Shown here: positions 14,660 through 24,937 of the stretch, piece after piece
Layout: each line of letters starts with the position of its first letter
Numbering within the stretch: position 1 is the first letter of the stretch
Assembly (NCBI RefSeq): GCF_900112375.1
Contig: NZ_FOLS01000051.1
Coordinates: 1-38,298 of the forward strand
From: Pseudomonas citronellolis
GTDB lineage: Bacteria > Pseudomonadota > Gammaproteobacteria > Pseudomonadales > Pseudomonadaceae
DNA: 38,298 nucleotides
Direction: 5' to 3'
Translations under genes and position numbers: made by a program
The notes under the pieces: generated by a model
Databases searched by the model: none
The model's input: the letters and a program-made list of their open reading frames with translations, nothing else
What the model was told of the DNA's origin: nothing

Positions 14660-15745
14660 TCAGCCCTTGCCGATAAGGGCTTCGACTTCGCCGATGCGCG
14701 CCTTGAGGGTGGCCAGGTCCTTGCTGCGCAGGGTGGCGTGGCCGACCTTGCGCCCGGCCTTGAAGGCCTTGCCGTAGTGGTGCAGGTGGCAATCGGCGAT
14801 GCTCAGCACCTTTTCCACCGGCGGCACTTCGCCGATGAAGTTGAGCATGGCGCTCTCGCCCACCTTGGCGGTGGAGCCCAGCGGCAGGCCGGCCACGGCG
14901 CGCAGGTGGTTCTCGAACTGGCTGCACTCGGAGCCTTCGATGGTCCAGTGCCCGGAGTTGTGCACGCGCGGGGCGATCTCGTTGGCCTTCAGGCCGCCGT
15001 CCACCTCGAAGAACTCGAAGGCCAGCACGCCGACGTAGTCCAGCTTGTCCAGCACGCGGCCGACGTATTCCTCGGCCAGCTTCTGCAGCGGGTGCTCGCT
15101 GCTGGCCACGGACAGGCGCAGGATGCCGTTCTCGTGGGTGTTGTGCACCAGCGGGTAGAAGCGCGTCTCGCCGTCGCGGGCGCGCACCGCCACCAGCGAG
15201 ACTTCGCCGGTGAAGGGCACGAAGCCTTCGAGGATGCAGGGCACGCTGCCCAGTTCGGCGAAGGCGCCGGTCACGTCCTCGGGCTTGCGCAGGACCTTCT
15301 GGCCCTTGCCGTCGTAGCCCAGGGTGCGCGTCTTGAGCACCGCCGGCAGGCCGATGCTGGCCGCGGCGGCGTCGAGGTCGGCCTGGGACTGGATGTCGGC
15401 GAAGGCCGGGGTGGGAATGCCCAGGTCCTTGAACATCGACTTCTCGAACCAGCGGTCGCGGGCGATGCGCAGCGCCTCGGCACTGGGGTACACCGGGACG
15501 AACTGCGAGAGGAAGGCCACGGTCTCGGCCGGCACGCTCTCGAACTCGAAGGTCACCAGGTCCACTTCGTCGGCCAGCTGGCGCAGGTGGTCCTGGTCGC
15601 TGTAGTCCGCGCGGATGTGCTCACCCAGGGCCTGGGCGCAGGCGTCCGGCGCCGGGTCGAGGAAGGCGAAATCCATGCCCAGCGGGGTGCCCGCCAGGGA
15701 CAGCATGCGGCCCAGCTGGCCGCCACCGATGACACCGATCTTCAT
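14660..15745 (-). CDS. purK: N5-carboxyaminoimidazole ribonucleotide synthetase PurK
   Basis: A 361-residue ATP-grasp enzyme of de novo purine synthesis. It carboxylates AIR to N5-CAIR with ATP and bicarbonate. The N-terminus MKIGVIGGGQLGRML is typical of PurK. ATP-grasp parts include LKTRTLGYDGKGQ (about residues 140-152), EGFVPFTGEVSLVAVR and the metal-binding NEIAPRVHNSGHWT near residue 260. The start ATG at 15745 is only 8 bases past the purE stop, so the two are co-transcribed and PurK passes its unstable product to PurE. Confidence 0.97.
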   Translation of the reverse strand: MKIGVIGGGQLGRMLSLAGTPLGMDFAFLDPAPDACAQALGEHIRADYSDQDHLRQLADEVDLVTFEFESVPAETVAFLSQFVPVYPSAEALRIARDRWFEKSMFKDLGIPTPAFADIQSQADLDAAAASIGLPAVLKTRTLGYDGKGQKVLRKPEDVTGAFAELGSVPCILEGFVPFTGEVSLVAVRARDGETRFYPLVHNTHENGILRLSVASSEHPLQKLAEEYVGRVLDKLDYVGVLAFEFFEVDGGLKANEIAPRVHNSGHWTIEGSECSQFENHLRAVAGLPLGSTAKVGESAMLNFIGEVPPVEKVLSIADCHLHHYGKAFKAGRKVGHATLRSKDLATLKARIGEVEALIGKG

Positions 15746-15753
15746 GGTTCTGC

Positions 15754-16245
<492 letters not shown>

Positions 16246-16279
16246 CGTCGTGCCTCTTGGTGGTGCGCGTGCCGCGCGT

Positions 16280-16322
16280 CAAAAACCAACAAGCCACGCA
16301 TTCCGGTCCCGGGCGTGGCTTG
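16280..16322 (-). terminator. Terminator-like hairpin in the purE leader (possible attenuator)
   Basis: On the minus strand an 11-bp stem ACAAGCCACGC / GCGTGGCTTGT with a 13-base loop is followed by TGGTTTTTG. It lies about 35-75 bases before the purE start and after the only good -10 in the region, so it would be transcribed as part of the leader. No upstream gene on this strand needs a terminator here. Confidence 0.6.
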
Positions 16323-16365
16323 TACATGGACGAACCGACGAGCGGGGCCGGTTCGGAGGCGGCGC

Positions 16366-16371
16366 AGTATA
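16366..16371 (-). promoter_or_regulatory. -10 element, candidate purE promoter
   Basis: The minus strand reads TATACT followed by a GC-rich discriminator. No clear -35 was found at 16-18 bases. The rest of the 309-base purE-adhA gap shows a second smaller stem (CGAACC / GGTTCG, 16331-16356) and no gene. Confidence 0.4.
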
Positions 16372-16554
16372 CCGCAAGGCCGCGCCGTTCGTGGAGTCCG
16401 TGCGCGGGCCGTTGGGCGGGTGCTACCAAGGGATGAGGCGCGCGGTCCTTGCTCCAGCTCAATATCGCCTAGGCTCAAGGGCTCAGACTGATGCAACCCG
16501 CGGCGCAGACCGGCTTTCGCCCGCCCCCGTTCGTTTGCACAAGGAGAGCTTGCC

Positions 16555-17589
16555 ATGTCCTCGACCCTGCCCCAGACCATGAAAGCGGCAGTGGTGCACG
16601 CCTTCGGCGCGCCGCTGCGCCTGGAAGAAGTGAAGGTGCCGCTGCCCGGCCCCGGCCAGATCCTGGTGAAGATCGAGGCCTCCGGCGTCTGCCACACCGA
16701 CCTGCACGCCGCCGAGGGCGACTGGCCGGTGAAGCCGAGCCTGCCGTTCATTCCCGGCCACGAGGGCGTCGGCTACGTCGCCGCGGTGGGCGCCGGGGTG
16801 ACCCGGGTGAAGGAAGGCGACCGCGTCGGCGTGCCCTGGCTGTACACCGCCTGCGGCTGCTGCGAGCACTGCCTGACCGGCTGGGAAACCCTCTGCACGC
16901 AGCAACAGAACACCGGCTACTCGGTGAACGGCGGCTACGCCGAATACGTGCTGGCCGACCCGAACTTCGTCGGCCACCTGCCCAAGGGCATTGGCTTCAC
17001 CGAAATCGCCCCGATCCTCTGCGCGGGCGTCACCGTGTACAAGGGTCTGAAGGAGACCAAGGCACGCCCCGGCCAGTGGGTGGCCATCTCCGGCATCGGC
17101 GGCCTGGGCCACGTCGCGGTGCAGTACGCCAAGGCCATGGGCCTGCACGTGGTGGCGGTGGACGTGGACGACGCCAAGCTGGAACTGGCGCGCAAGCTCG
17201 GCGCCAGCCTGACCATCAACGCGAAGAAGGAAAACCCGGTGGAAGTGGTCCAGCGCGACATCGGCGGCGCCCATGGCGTGCTGGTGACGGCGGTGTCCAA
17301 CAGCGCCTTCGGCCAGGGCATCGGCATGGCCCGCCGCGGCGGCACCATCTCCCTGGTCGGCCTGCCGCCGGGCGACTTCCCCACGCCGATCTTCGACGTG
17401 GTGCTCAAGGGCCTGCACATCACCGGCTCCATCGTCGGCACCCGCGCGGACCTGCAGGAGGCGCTGGACTTCGCTGGCGAGGGGTTGGTGAAGGCGACGG
17501 TGAGCGCCGGGAAGCTGGAGGATATCAACGGGATTTTCGACAAGATGCGGGCGGGGGAAATCGAGGGGCGGATTGTGGTGGAGATGTAG
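16555..17589 (+). CDS. adhA: Zinc-dependent alcohol dehydrogenase (AdhP/AdhA type)
   Basis: A 344-residue medium-chain NAD-dependent alcohol dehydrogenase, likely tetrameric, that interconverts ethanol-type primary alcohols and aldehydes. Catalytic zinc ligands are Cys46 (GVCHTD), His69-Glu70 (GHE) and Cys156. The structural zinc lobe is Cys100, Cys103, Cys106 and Cys114. The NAD-binding motif GIGGLG is at 180-185. ATG 16555 has a strong AAGGAGA site. It is divergent from purE. A composite repeat starts directly after its TAG stop codon, which may itself be part of a REP remnant. Confidence 0.94.
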   Translation: MSSTLPQTMKAAVVHAFGAPLRLEEVKVPLPGPGQILVKIEASGVCHTDLHAAEGDWPVKPSLPFIPGHEGVGYVAAVGAGVTRVKEGDRVGVPWLYTACGCCEHCLTGWETLCTQQQNTGYSVNGGYAEYVLADPNFVGHLPKGIGFTEIAPILCAGVTVYKGLKETKARPGQWVAISGIGGLGHVAVQYAKAMGLHVVAVDVDDAKLELARKLGASLTINAKKENPVEVVQRDIGGAHGVLVTAVSNSAFGQGIGMARRGGTISLVGLPPGDFPTPIFDVVLKGLHITGSIVGTRADLQEALDFAGEGLVKATVSAGKLEDINGIFDKMRAGEIEGRIVVEM

Positions 17590-17590
17590 G

Positions 17591-17892
17591 CGCCTAGCTC
17601 TTGCTCACGAAAGGTGTTTCCCGACGGCTCTAGTGCGTTGGGTTAACTCCGCCCCCTCTCCCCAGCCCTCTCCCTGAAGGGAGAGGGGGCTTGTCCGTGC
17701 CGAGAGAAGATATGGTTTCAGCCGGAAACCGACGGAGTTGCCGGCTGACTCCAGAACACCCAGCCCTGCCCAACGGTCCCCTCCCCCTTCAGGGCGGGGC
17801 GCGCAGCCGAGGATTAGGGAGAGGGGGCTCTTCAGGTCAAACACCGAGCCCAACCGGCAGAACCCCGTTCGCGAGCAAGCCCGCTCCTACGA
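17591..17892 (-). repeat. Composite palindromic repeat, full copy in opposite orientation
   Basis: Read on the minus strand it follows the same order as the copy at 13282-13586, and it shares that copy's variant inner arm (GGCTGCGCGCCCCG). One outer end is a normal REP (17868-17892). The other is an altered form reading CGCCTAGCTCTTGCTCACGAA at the end of adhA. It fills the 316-base gap between adhA and the TonB receptor gene, which are convergent. No gene was seen. Confidence 0.88.
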
Positions 17893-17905
17893 AAAGACCC
17901 TCCCG

Positions 17906-20323
17906 TCAAAACTCCACGGTGGTGGAAACCTCGAACTGCCGCGGCTCGCCCACCGCGACGTAGAGGTTGTTCGCCGCCGACGGGTAGTACTCGCGGTTGA
18001 AGACGTTCTTCACATTGAACTGGAAGCCAACGTTGTGCCCGCCCAGCTGGGTGTCGTAGCTGGCGAAGGCATCGGCCACCGTGTAGGACGGCAGCTCGAA
18101 GGAATTCGCCGGATCGCCCGCGCGCTTGCCCACGTAGCGGGCGCCGCTGCCCAGGCGCAGCCTGTCGCCGCCGAAGAGGCTGCCGGCGTCGTACACCGCC
18201 GATAGCGAGGCGGTCTGCTTGGCCACGTTCTGCAGGCGGTTGCCTTCCAGCTCCGGGTCCTCGGTGACTTCCGCGTCCAGCCAGGCGTAGCTGCCCAGCA
18301 GGCTCCAGCGTTCGCTGAGCTGGCCGGCCAGGTCCAGTTCGGCGCCGTAGCTGCGCACCTTGCCGGCGGTGCGCACCACGGTGTCGCCGTTGGCGTCGAG
18401 CTGGTTGACCATGACGTTGCGCTTGCGGATGTCGAAGAACGCCAGGTTGCCGCTGATGCGCCCGGGAATGTCCATTTTCGCGCCGATCTCCCAGGAACTG
18501 GCTTCCTCCGGTTGAATCGCCGAGTCGATCACCTGGCCGGTGGACAGCGGCGCGATGGTCGAGTTGGGCTTGAACGAGCGGGTGTAGCTGCCGTACAGCG
18601 AGAACTGGTCGTCGAAGCGGTAGACCACGCCGGCGCGCGGCACCCACTTCTGCCCGTTCAGGTCGGTGTTGGCCTTGAACGGCCGGCCGCGGCCGGCGTA
18701 CTGGTCGAACATCTGGTAGCGCCCGCCGGCGACCAGGATCCAGTGCTCGTCCAGGTGCCAGGAATCCTGCAGGAACAGCGAGTCGCTGCGCAGCTTGTCG
18801 GTCTGGTCGCTGTCGCCGGGGCTGACGTCGGTGGCCGGCGACACCTGGCCGTAGACCGGGTCGTTGTAGTCCAGGGTGTTGGTCCTGCTGCTGCGGATCA
18901 GGTCGGCGCGGTAGATCTTGCGCTTCTCGCTGTCCATGCCCAGCACCAGCTCGTGGCGGAAGCCGCCCAGCTGCACGTCGCCCAGCAGCGAGGCGGTGGC
19001 GAAGCTGTCGCTGCTCACCGCGCCGTGGGTGCCGTCGACGCGGCGGGTGACGGTGCCCTTGGCGCTGTTCACCGCGGTCACCCGCGCCTGGTTGTCGTCA
19101 TAGGTCTCGCGGGTCCAGCCGTAGGCCAGGCGCGCCTTCCACTGCTCGTCGAGCTGGTGCTCGATGTCCAGGCGGGTCAGGTCGGAGCGGCCTTCGGTGA
19201 TGTTGAAGGGCTCGTCCAGGCGGCGGGTGCGCGGCAGGTCCAGGGGCTTGTTGGTCCGGGGGTCGATGGCGGTGCCGCGGTCGAAGGGCGTCTTGAACTC
19301 GCGGTGCTCGTAGCCGAGTGTGACGGTGGTGGCCTCGCCGAACCAGGCCAGCGAGGGCGCCACCAGGGTTTCGCGCTGCTGGCCGAAGTCGCGCCAGTAG
19401 TTCTCGTCCTGGTGGTCGACGATCAGCCGGTAGGCCAGCGGCGTGTCGCCGATGCCGCCGGTCGTGTCGATCTGCGCGCCGCTGCCCTGCTTGCCGTGGG
19501 CGTAGGTGGAGCCGCGCAGGGTCACGGCGTTGTATTGCTCGAGCTGCGGCTTCTTGCTCACCACGTTGACCACCCCGCCCGGGTCCTGGATGCCGTAGAG
19601 CAGCGAGGCCGGGCCCTTGAGCACTTCGACGTGGTCGGCCGTGGCGGTGAGGTTGCGGCCCAGCACCGAGGGCAGGCCGTCGCGCATGATGGAGCCGTCG
19701 CGGTTGTCGCCGAAGCCGCGCTTCATCACCGCGTCCTGGGTGCCGCCGAGGGTGTTGGCCTGGGTCACGCCGCTGATGTTGTTCAGCGCGTCGTCGAGGT
19801 TGCGCGGCCTCTGGTCGCGGATCGCCTGGGCCGGCACCGTGACGATACTCTGCGGGGTTTCCATCAGCGCGGTGCCGGCGCGGTTGATCGAGCTGAACGG
19901 CGCCGGCTGGTAGCTCTGTTCGGCATTGGCCAGCGCCGAGACGGTGGTGGCGTCCAGGCTCAGGGCGTCGGCGGGGATGCGTTCGAGGGTGACGCTGCGC
20001 CCGTCCAGCGGGCGGAAGCGCAGGCCGGAGCCGGCCAGCAGGCGCTCCAGGGCCTCGGCGGCGCTGTACTGGCCGCGCAGCGCCGGCGCCTGCAGGGCGT
20101 AGGGCGCCTCCTCGGTGTAGACCACGCTGAGCCCGGTGACGCGGCTGAATTCGCTCAGCGCCTGGGGCAGCGGCTGTGCCGCCAGGGCGAAGGCGTAGCG
20201 CGACTGCAGGCTGGCGGCGGCCGGTTCGGCGGCCTGCGCCGGCAGGTTCGCGACGCCGGCCAGGGCGCCGAGCAGGGCGAGGGTCAGGGGCTTGAGGGTG
20301 GAACGGGGACGCTGCGCTTTCAT
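17906..20323 (-). CDS. TonB-dependent ferric-siderophore receptor with STN signalling domain
   Basis: An 805-residue outer-membrane receptor. Residues 1-31 are a signal peptide ending AQAA. An STN domain follows (about 45-115, QPLPQALSEFSRVTGLSVVY), which signals to the anti-sigma factor. Next are a TonB-box/plug region (ETPQSIVTVPAQAIRDQ ... VEVLKGPASLLYGIQDPGGVVNVVSK, about 150-270) and a 22-strand barrel ending in Phe, as outer-membrane proteins do. The type resembles FoxA, FiuA and FpvA receptors for hydroxamate siderophores, but the ligand cannot be fixed. It is transcribed after the sigma and anti-sigma genes with a 114-base gap, and should be induced by that sigma factor when its siderophore binds. 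Confidence 0.92.
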   Translation of the reverse strand: MKAQRPRSTLKPLTLALLGALAGVANLPAQAAEPAAASLQSRYAFALAAQPLPQALSEFSRVTGLSVVYTEEAPYALQAPALRGQYSAAEALERLLAGSGLRFRPLDGRSVTLERIPADALSLDATTVSALANAEQSYQPAPFSSINRAGTALMETPQSIVTVPAQAIRDQRPRNLDDALNNISGVTQANTLGGTQDAVMKRGFGDNRDGSIMRDGLPSVLGRNLTATADHVEVLKGPASLLYGIQDPGGVVNVVSKKPQLEQYNAVTLRGSTYAHGKQGSGAQIDTTGGIGDTPLAYRLIVDHQDENYWRDFGQQRETLVAPSLAWFGEATTVTLGYEHREFKTPFDRGTAIDPRTNKPLDLPRTRRLDEPFNITEGRSDLTRLDIEHQLDEQWKARLAYGWTRETYDDNQARVTAVNSAKGTVTRRVDGTHGAVSSDSFATASLLGDVQLGGFRHELVLGMDSEKRKIYRADLIRSSRTNTLDYNDPVYGQVSPATDVSPGDSDQTDKLRSDSLFLQDSWHLDEHWILVAGGRYQMFDQYAGRGRPFKANTDLNGQKWVPRAGVVYRFDDQFSLYGSYTRSFKPNSTIAPLSTGQVIDSAIQPEEASSWEIGAKMDIPGRISGNLAFFDIRKRNVMVNQLDANGDTVVRTAGKVRSYGAELDLAGQLSERWSLLGSYAWLDAEVTEDPELEGNRLQNVAKQTASLSAVYDAGSLFGGDRLRLGSGARYVGKRAGDPANSFELPSYTVADAFASYDTQLGGHNVGFQFNVKNVFNREYYPSAANNLYVAVGEPRQFEVSTTVEF

Positions 20324-20437
20324 GGGCTTCTCGGGACTCGAAGGACGGATTGCAACTGCGAATACATCGCATTCATGTCCACTACACGGAGCAGCCCCTC
20401 AGGTACCTCAGTGCCCGGCGGAAAAATTTTTCGCGGC

Positions 20438-21433
20438 TCAGCGGATCAGCACGAAACGCCCCAGCAGATGCTGCTGGCGGAAGCCCACCACGGCCTGCAG
20501 CGAATCCAGCGCCGCCTGCGGGTCGTGGCTGGGGAAGCTGCCGCTGACGCGGCGCTGCGCCAGCTCGTCGTCGAGCAGCAGGATGCGCCCGGCGTACCAG
20601 GGCGCCAGGCGCTCCAGCACCTCGCCCAGCGGCGCGCGGTAGAAGGTCAGCCAGCCCTGGCGCCAGGCCAGAGCGGCGCGGCCGTCGGCGGCCTCGGGGG
20701 CGCCCAGGGTGGCGCCGAAGCTCACCCGCTCGCCGGCGCCCAACACCACTTCCGGCGCGCCCGCGGCCCGGCTGGCGCGCACCGCCACGCGGCCCTCGGC
20801 CACGGTGACGCGGGCCTGGTCGCCCAGCCGGCGGACTTCGAATTCGGTGCCCAGCACCCGCGCCTCGCCCTCGCCCACCCGCACCACGAAGGGCTTGGCC
20901 AGGTGTTGCACGGCGAAGGAGGCGGCGCCGCGCAGCAGTTCGACGCGGCGCTGCTCGCCGTCCAGGGACACGGCCACGGCGCTGTCGGCGTCGAGCGTCA
21001 GGGTGGAGCCGTCGGCCAGCTTCACCTCGCGGACTTCGCCCGGCGCGCTGACGTAGTCGGCGGCCAGGTCGGCGTACCAGTGCCCCGGCTGCCACCAGCC
21101 GCCGGCCCAGAGCATCAGCAGCAGGCAGGCGGCGCTGGCCAGCGGGTAGAGCCAGCGCCGCGGGTTGCCCTGCCGGCGGCCACGCGGCGGGCGCTGCATG
21201 GCGTCGAGGTAGCCCCGCAGGGCGTCGCCCTCCTCCGCCGCCAGGCGCCGCGCCGGGCCCTCGCTGGCGCGCCACAGCGCCTCGGCCTCGGCGTAGGCCT
21301 CGGCATGTTCCGCGGCCTCGTCCAGCCAGCGCCGCAGCGCCCCGGCATCCGCCTCGCCGCCGTGCACGCGCGCCAGCCACAGGCGCGCCTGGCGCCGGGC
21401 GTCGGCCGGGAGGGTCGGGGTGTCAGGCGTCAT
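20438..21433 (-). CDS. FecR-family anti-sigma factor / sigma regulator
   Basis: A 331-residue protein. The N-terminal cytoplasmic part (DUF4880-like, residues 1-85: ARRQARLWLARVHGGEAD ... RRWLDEAAEHAEAYAEAE) should bind the sigma factor. One membrane helix (WLYPLASAACLLLMLWAGGW, about 95-114) follows. The periplasmic FecR domain contains LADGSTLTLDADSAVAV, RRVELLRGAASFAV and VLGTEFEVR, and the C-terminal region would contact the receptor STN domain. Its ATG overlaps the sigma gene's stop by 11 bases, so the two are translationally coupled. Confidence 0.93.
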   Translation of the reverse strand: MTPDTPTLPADARRQARLWLARVHGGEADAGALRRWLDEAAEHAEAYAEAEALWRASEGPARRLAAEEGDALRGYLDAMQRPPRGRRQGNPRRWLYPLASAACLLLMLWAGGWWQPGHWYADLAADYVSAPGEVREVKLADGSTLTLDADSAVAVSLDGEQRRVELLRGAASFAVQHLAKPFVVRVGEGEARVLGTEFEVRRLGDQARVTVAEGRVAVRASRAAGAPEVVLGAGERVSFGATLGAPEAADGRAALAWRQGWLTFYRAPLGEVLERLAPWYAGRILLLDDELAQRRVSGSFPSHDPQAALDSLQAVVGFRQQHLLGRFVLIR

Positions 21434-22016
21434 GGCGTGGGGCTCCGCTGCGGGCGGCCGGTTCGGCGGGCTCCAGGCTCGCCTTGCAGGCATCGAGGGC
21501 GCGCATCATATGTTTTTCCACGGCGCTGCGGGTAACCCCCATGGCCTCGGCGATCTCGCCGTAGGTGCGGCCGTGCACGCGGCTGAGCAGGAACACGTGG
21601 CGGGTGCGCTCGGGCAGCGCGCGCAGGGCCTGTTCGACGCGCTCCAGCTCGGCGCCGGCCTGCACGGCCTGTTCCGGCGAGGGCTGCGCGGCGTCCTCGT
21701 CGGGCAGCAGCACGCTCAAGGTGCGGCCGCGGGAATCCTCGCCGCGCAGGTGGTCGATGGCCAGGTTGCGCGCGCTGCGCAGCAGATAGCTGCCCATCTC
21801 CTCCACCGGCGCCTGGGGGCGTTTCCAGAAGCGCAGGAAGAGTTCCTGGACCAGGTCCGCCGCGGTCGCCCGGCAGCCCACGCGGCGGCGCAGCAGGGCC
21901 TCCATGCGCGGGCGCTGGCTGAGGAACACGCGCAGGAAGTCCTCGCGCCCCGCGCTTTCGCCGGGCGCCGTCGGTTCGGCCGCGGGCGGCCGGACGGGGG
22001 ACTCGTGGTCGGACAT
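21423..22016 (-). CDS. FecI-family ECF sigma factor
   Basis: A 197-residue extracytoplasmic-function sigma factor. Region 2 (FLRVFLSQRPRMEALLRRRVG ... DLVQELFLRFWK ... SYLLRSARNLAIDHLR) and region 4 (ERVEQALRALPERTRHVFLLSRVHGRTYGEIAEAMGVTRSAVEKHMMRAL) are complete, and region 3 is absent, as normal. The start ATG at 22016 is preferred. An upstream in-frame ATG at 22100 lies inside the Fur box and would add a non-homologous 28-residue tail. It should direct transcription of the receptor gene under iron limitation. Confidence 0.93.
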   Translation of the reverse strand: MSDHESPVRPPAAEPTAPGESAGREDFLRVFLSQRPRMEALLRRRVGCRATAADLVQELFLRFWKRPQAPVEEMGSYLLRSARNLAIDHLRGEDSRGRTLSVLLPDEDAAQPSPEQAVQAGAELERVEQALRALPERTRHVFLLSRVHGRTYGEIAEAMGVTRSAVEKHMMRALDACKASLEPAEPAARSGAPRHDA

Positions 22017-22084
22017 GGACTGCGGGCTCGCCAGCGGTCCGCGCCGGGGCCGGCGCGAGGGGAAGCCCCTGGCAAAGGCGCAAA

Positions 22085-22099
22085 TGATAATGCTTATCA
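22085..22099. promoter_or_regulatory. Fur box upstream of the sigma gene
   Basis: TGATAATGCTTATCA has perfect TGATAA / TTATCA arms and fits the core of the Fur consensus. It lies 69 bases before the sigma factor start, so Fur with iron should repress the sigma/anti-sigma operon. Confidence 0.88.
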
Positions 22100-22112
22100 A
22101 ATGAACCTGGTA

Positions 22113-22133
22113 GCCCCGGCCATCCGCCGGGGC
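22113..22133 (-). terminator. Hairpin after the LysR gene, weak terminator
   Basis: A perfect 8-bp stem GCCCCGGC / GCCGGGGC with a 5-base loop follows the LysR stop codon on the minus strand. There is no good T-run, so it may be only a 3'-end stabiliser. Confidence 0.45.
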
Positions 22134-22137
22134 CGGC

Positions 22138-23052
22138 TCAGGCGCTCTCGCCCAGACCCAGGCCGCCCTCCAGCTTGCGCCAGAGCAGGCGGATCTGCGC
22201 CTTGCGCACCAGGGCGCAGCGGTACAGGCGGATTTCCTGCGGCACCACCCAGTGCGGGCCGCCGCACACTGCCAGCTCGCCTCGGGCCAGTTCGGCCTCC
22301 ATGCTCAGGCGCGGTACCCAGGCCACGCCCATGCCCTGCAGCGCCATGCTCTTCAGGCTGTCGGCCATGGCCGTCTCGTAGACCGTGGTATAGCGCAGGT
22401 TGCGCTGGCGCAGCAGCAGGTTGACGCCGCGGCCGAGGAAGGCGCCGGCGCTGTAGGCCAGCAGCGGCACGCTCTGGCCGCTGTCGAGGTCGTACAGCGG
22501 CAGGCCGGCGGAGTTCACCGCGCATACCGGGAGCATCTCGGTGCGGCCCAGGTGCAGCGAGGGGAACACTTCCGGGTCCATCTGCAGCGCCGCGTCCGGG
22601 TCGTAGAAGGCCAGCATCAGGTCGCAGCCGCCCTCGCGCAGCAGGTGCACGGCCTCGCCGACGTTGGTCGCCACCAGGCGGCTGGCGATGTTCAGGCCCT
22701 CGGCACGCAGCCGGGCGATCCACGCCGGGAAGAAGCCCAGGGCCAGGGAGTGCGCGGCGGCGAACTGCAGCACCTCGCCCTGCCCGCCTTCCAGGTGGTG
22801 CAGGTGGCGCACCACCTGGCCGAGCTGCTCGACCACCGCGCGCGCGGTGACCAGGAACAGCTGGCCGGCCTCGGTCAGCTCGATGGGCGTGCGCTGGCGG
22901 TTCACCAGGGTCAGCCCGAGGGCGTCCTCCAGGCTGCGGATGCGCCGGCTGAAGGCCGGCTGGGTGACGAAGCGCCTCTCCGCGGCCTGGGAGAAGCTGC
23001 GGGTAGTGGCCAGGGTGCTGAAGTCCTCCAGCCATTTGGTTTCCAGGTTCAC
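22138..23052 (-). CDS. LysR-family regulator, divergent from aspA
   Basis: A 304-residue LTTR. The N-terminal helix-turn-helix (residues 1-65) contains LEDFSTLATTRSFSQAAERRFVTQPAFSRRIRSLE, and the remainder is a periplasmic-binding-protein-like effector domain (about 90-295). Divergence from aspA with a TGC-N7-GCA box between them suggests it controls aspA, probably in response to an amino acid such as aspartate or a C4-dicarboxylate. That effector is inference. The ATG at 23052 has a GGAGGAGA-like site. Confidence 0.9.
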   Translation of the reverse strand: MNLETKWLEDFSTLATTRSFSQAAERRFVTQPAFSRRIRSLEDALGLTLVNRQRTPIELTEAGQLFLVTARAVVEQLGQVVRHLHHLEGGQGEVLQFAAAHSLALGFFPAWIARLRAEGLNIASRLVATNVGEAVHLLREGGCDLMLAFYDPDAALQMDPEVFPSLHLGRTEMLPVCAVNSAGLPLYDLDSGQSVPLLAYSAGAFLGRGVNLLLRQRNLRYTTVYETAMADSLKSMALQGMGVAWVPRLSMEAELARGELAVCGGPHWVVPQEIRLYRCALVRKAQIRLLWRKLEGGLGLGESA

Positions 23053-23164
23053 GTCGTCTCCTCCCGGCGCGGCGGGATGGTCTTGATCGATCGGTCAGTG
23101 GATGAACGGGCGCGCATAGCATGGCCACACGCTCGCCGTCATCAGGTCGTCACAGAATACATTA

Positions 23165-23177
23165 TGCCGTTTGTGCA
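23165..23177. promoter_or_regulatory. LysR-type binding site in the LysR-aspA divergent region
   Basis: TGCCGTTTGTGCA has the T-N11-A form with TGC / GCA arms expected of LTTR boxes. It is 98 bases from the aspA start and 113 from the LysR start. The rest of the 222-base region has no gene. Confidence 0.5.
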
Positions 23178-23274
23178 TGAGACAGCTTCCAACAGCATTG
23201 GCCGACGATCGGCGAAATCCCTAGTCTAGTGGGCATCGCGGCGCTGACCGTGTTCTCCTGAGAAAAATCTCATC

Positions 23275-24699
<1,425 letters not shown>

Positions 24700-24727
24700 T
24701 GCACCGCCCGGCGCGGGCCGGGCACGA

Positions 24728-24795
24728 CTCACCGGTCGAGGGGCAGTACCCGCCTCTCACCCTTCAGGGATGGGCTATCCCCCGTCCCTTCTTTT
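24728..24795 (+). ncRNA. Structured terminator module 1 after aspA
   Basis: Starts CTCACCGGTCGAGGGG, then CCGCCTCTC (pairing GAGG / CCTC). An intrinsic terminator follows: a 9-bp stem AGGGATGGG / CCCGTCCCT with one G-U pair (24766-24789) and CTTTT. It is a diverged tandem copy of the module at 24832-24905. It may simply end the aspA mRNA or form a 3'-derived small RNA. Confidence 0.5.
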
Positions 24796-24831
24796 ATGCC
24801 CGGCGCGATGGGACTTCCCGCAGCGCCACGT

Positions 24832-24905
24832 CTCACCGGTCGAGAGGATATTCAGCCCTCTCTCCATTCATAGGGACGCCACGGATTGTGGTGTCCCTTT
24901 TTTTT
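24832..24905 (+). ncRNA. Structured terminator module 2 after aspA
   Basis: Starts CTCACCGGTCGAGAGG, then CCCTCTC (hairpin GAGAGG / CCTCTC). A very strong intrinsic terminator follows: stem AGGGACGCCAC / GTGGTGTCCCT (one G-U) at 24872-24897 with eight T residues. It begins 104 bases after module 1. Confidence 0.55.
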
Positions 24906-24937
24906 CGCCTGGGGTTTGGGGGGTGGCTGCTGCTTTT

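Noticed and set aside
16246..16370. ZTP (pfl) riboswitch before purE
   Set aside because: I looked for the conserved pfl core and the CCGCCUGGGC loop in the right place and did not find them.
20421..20432. GAAAAATTTTTC palindrome after the anti-sigma gene as a terminator or promoter
   Set aside because: It has no GC stem and I could not match an ECF -35/-10 pair with confidence. The receptor promoter probably lies in this 114-base gap but is not assigned.
22017..22100. Upstream ATG for the ECF sigma factor
   Set aside because: It lies inside the Fur box, so it would be upstream of or within the promoter. The ATG at 22016 fits family length.
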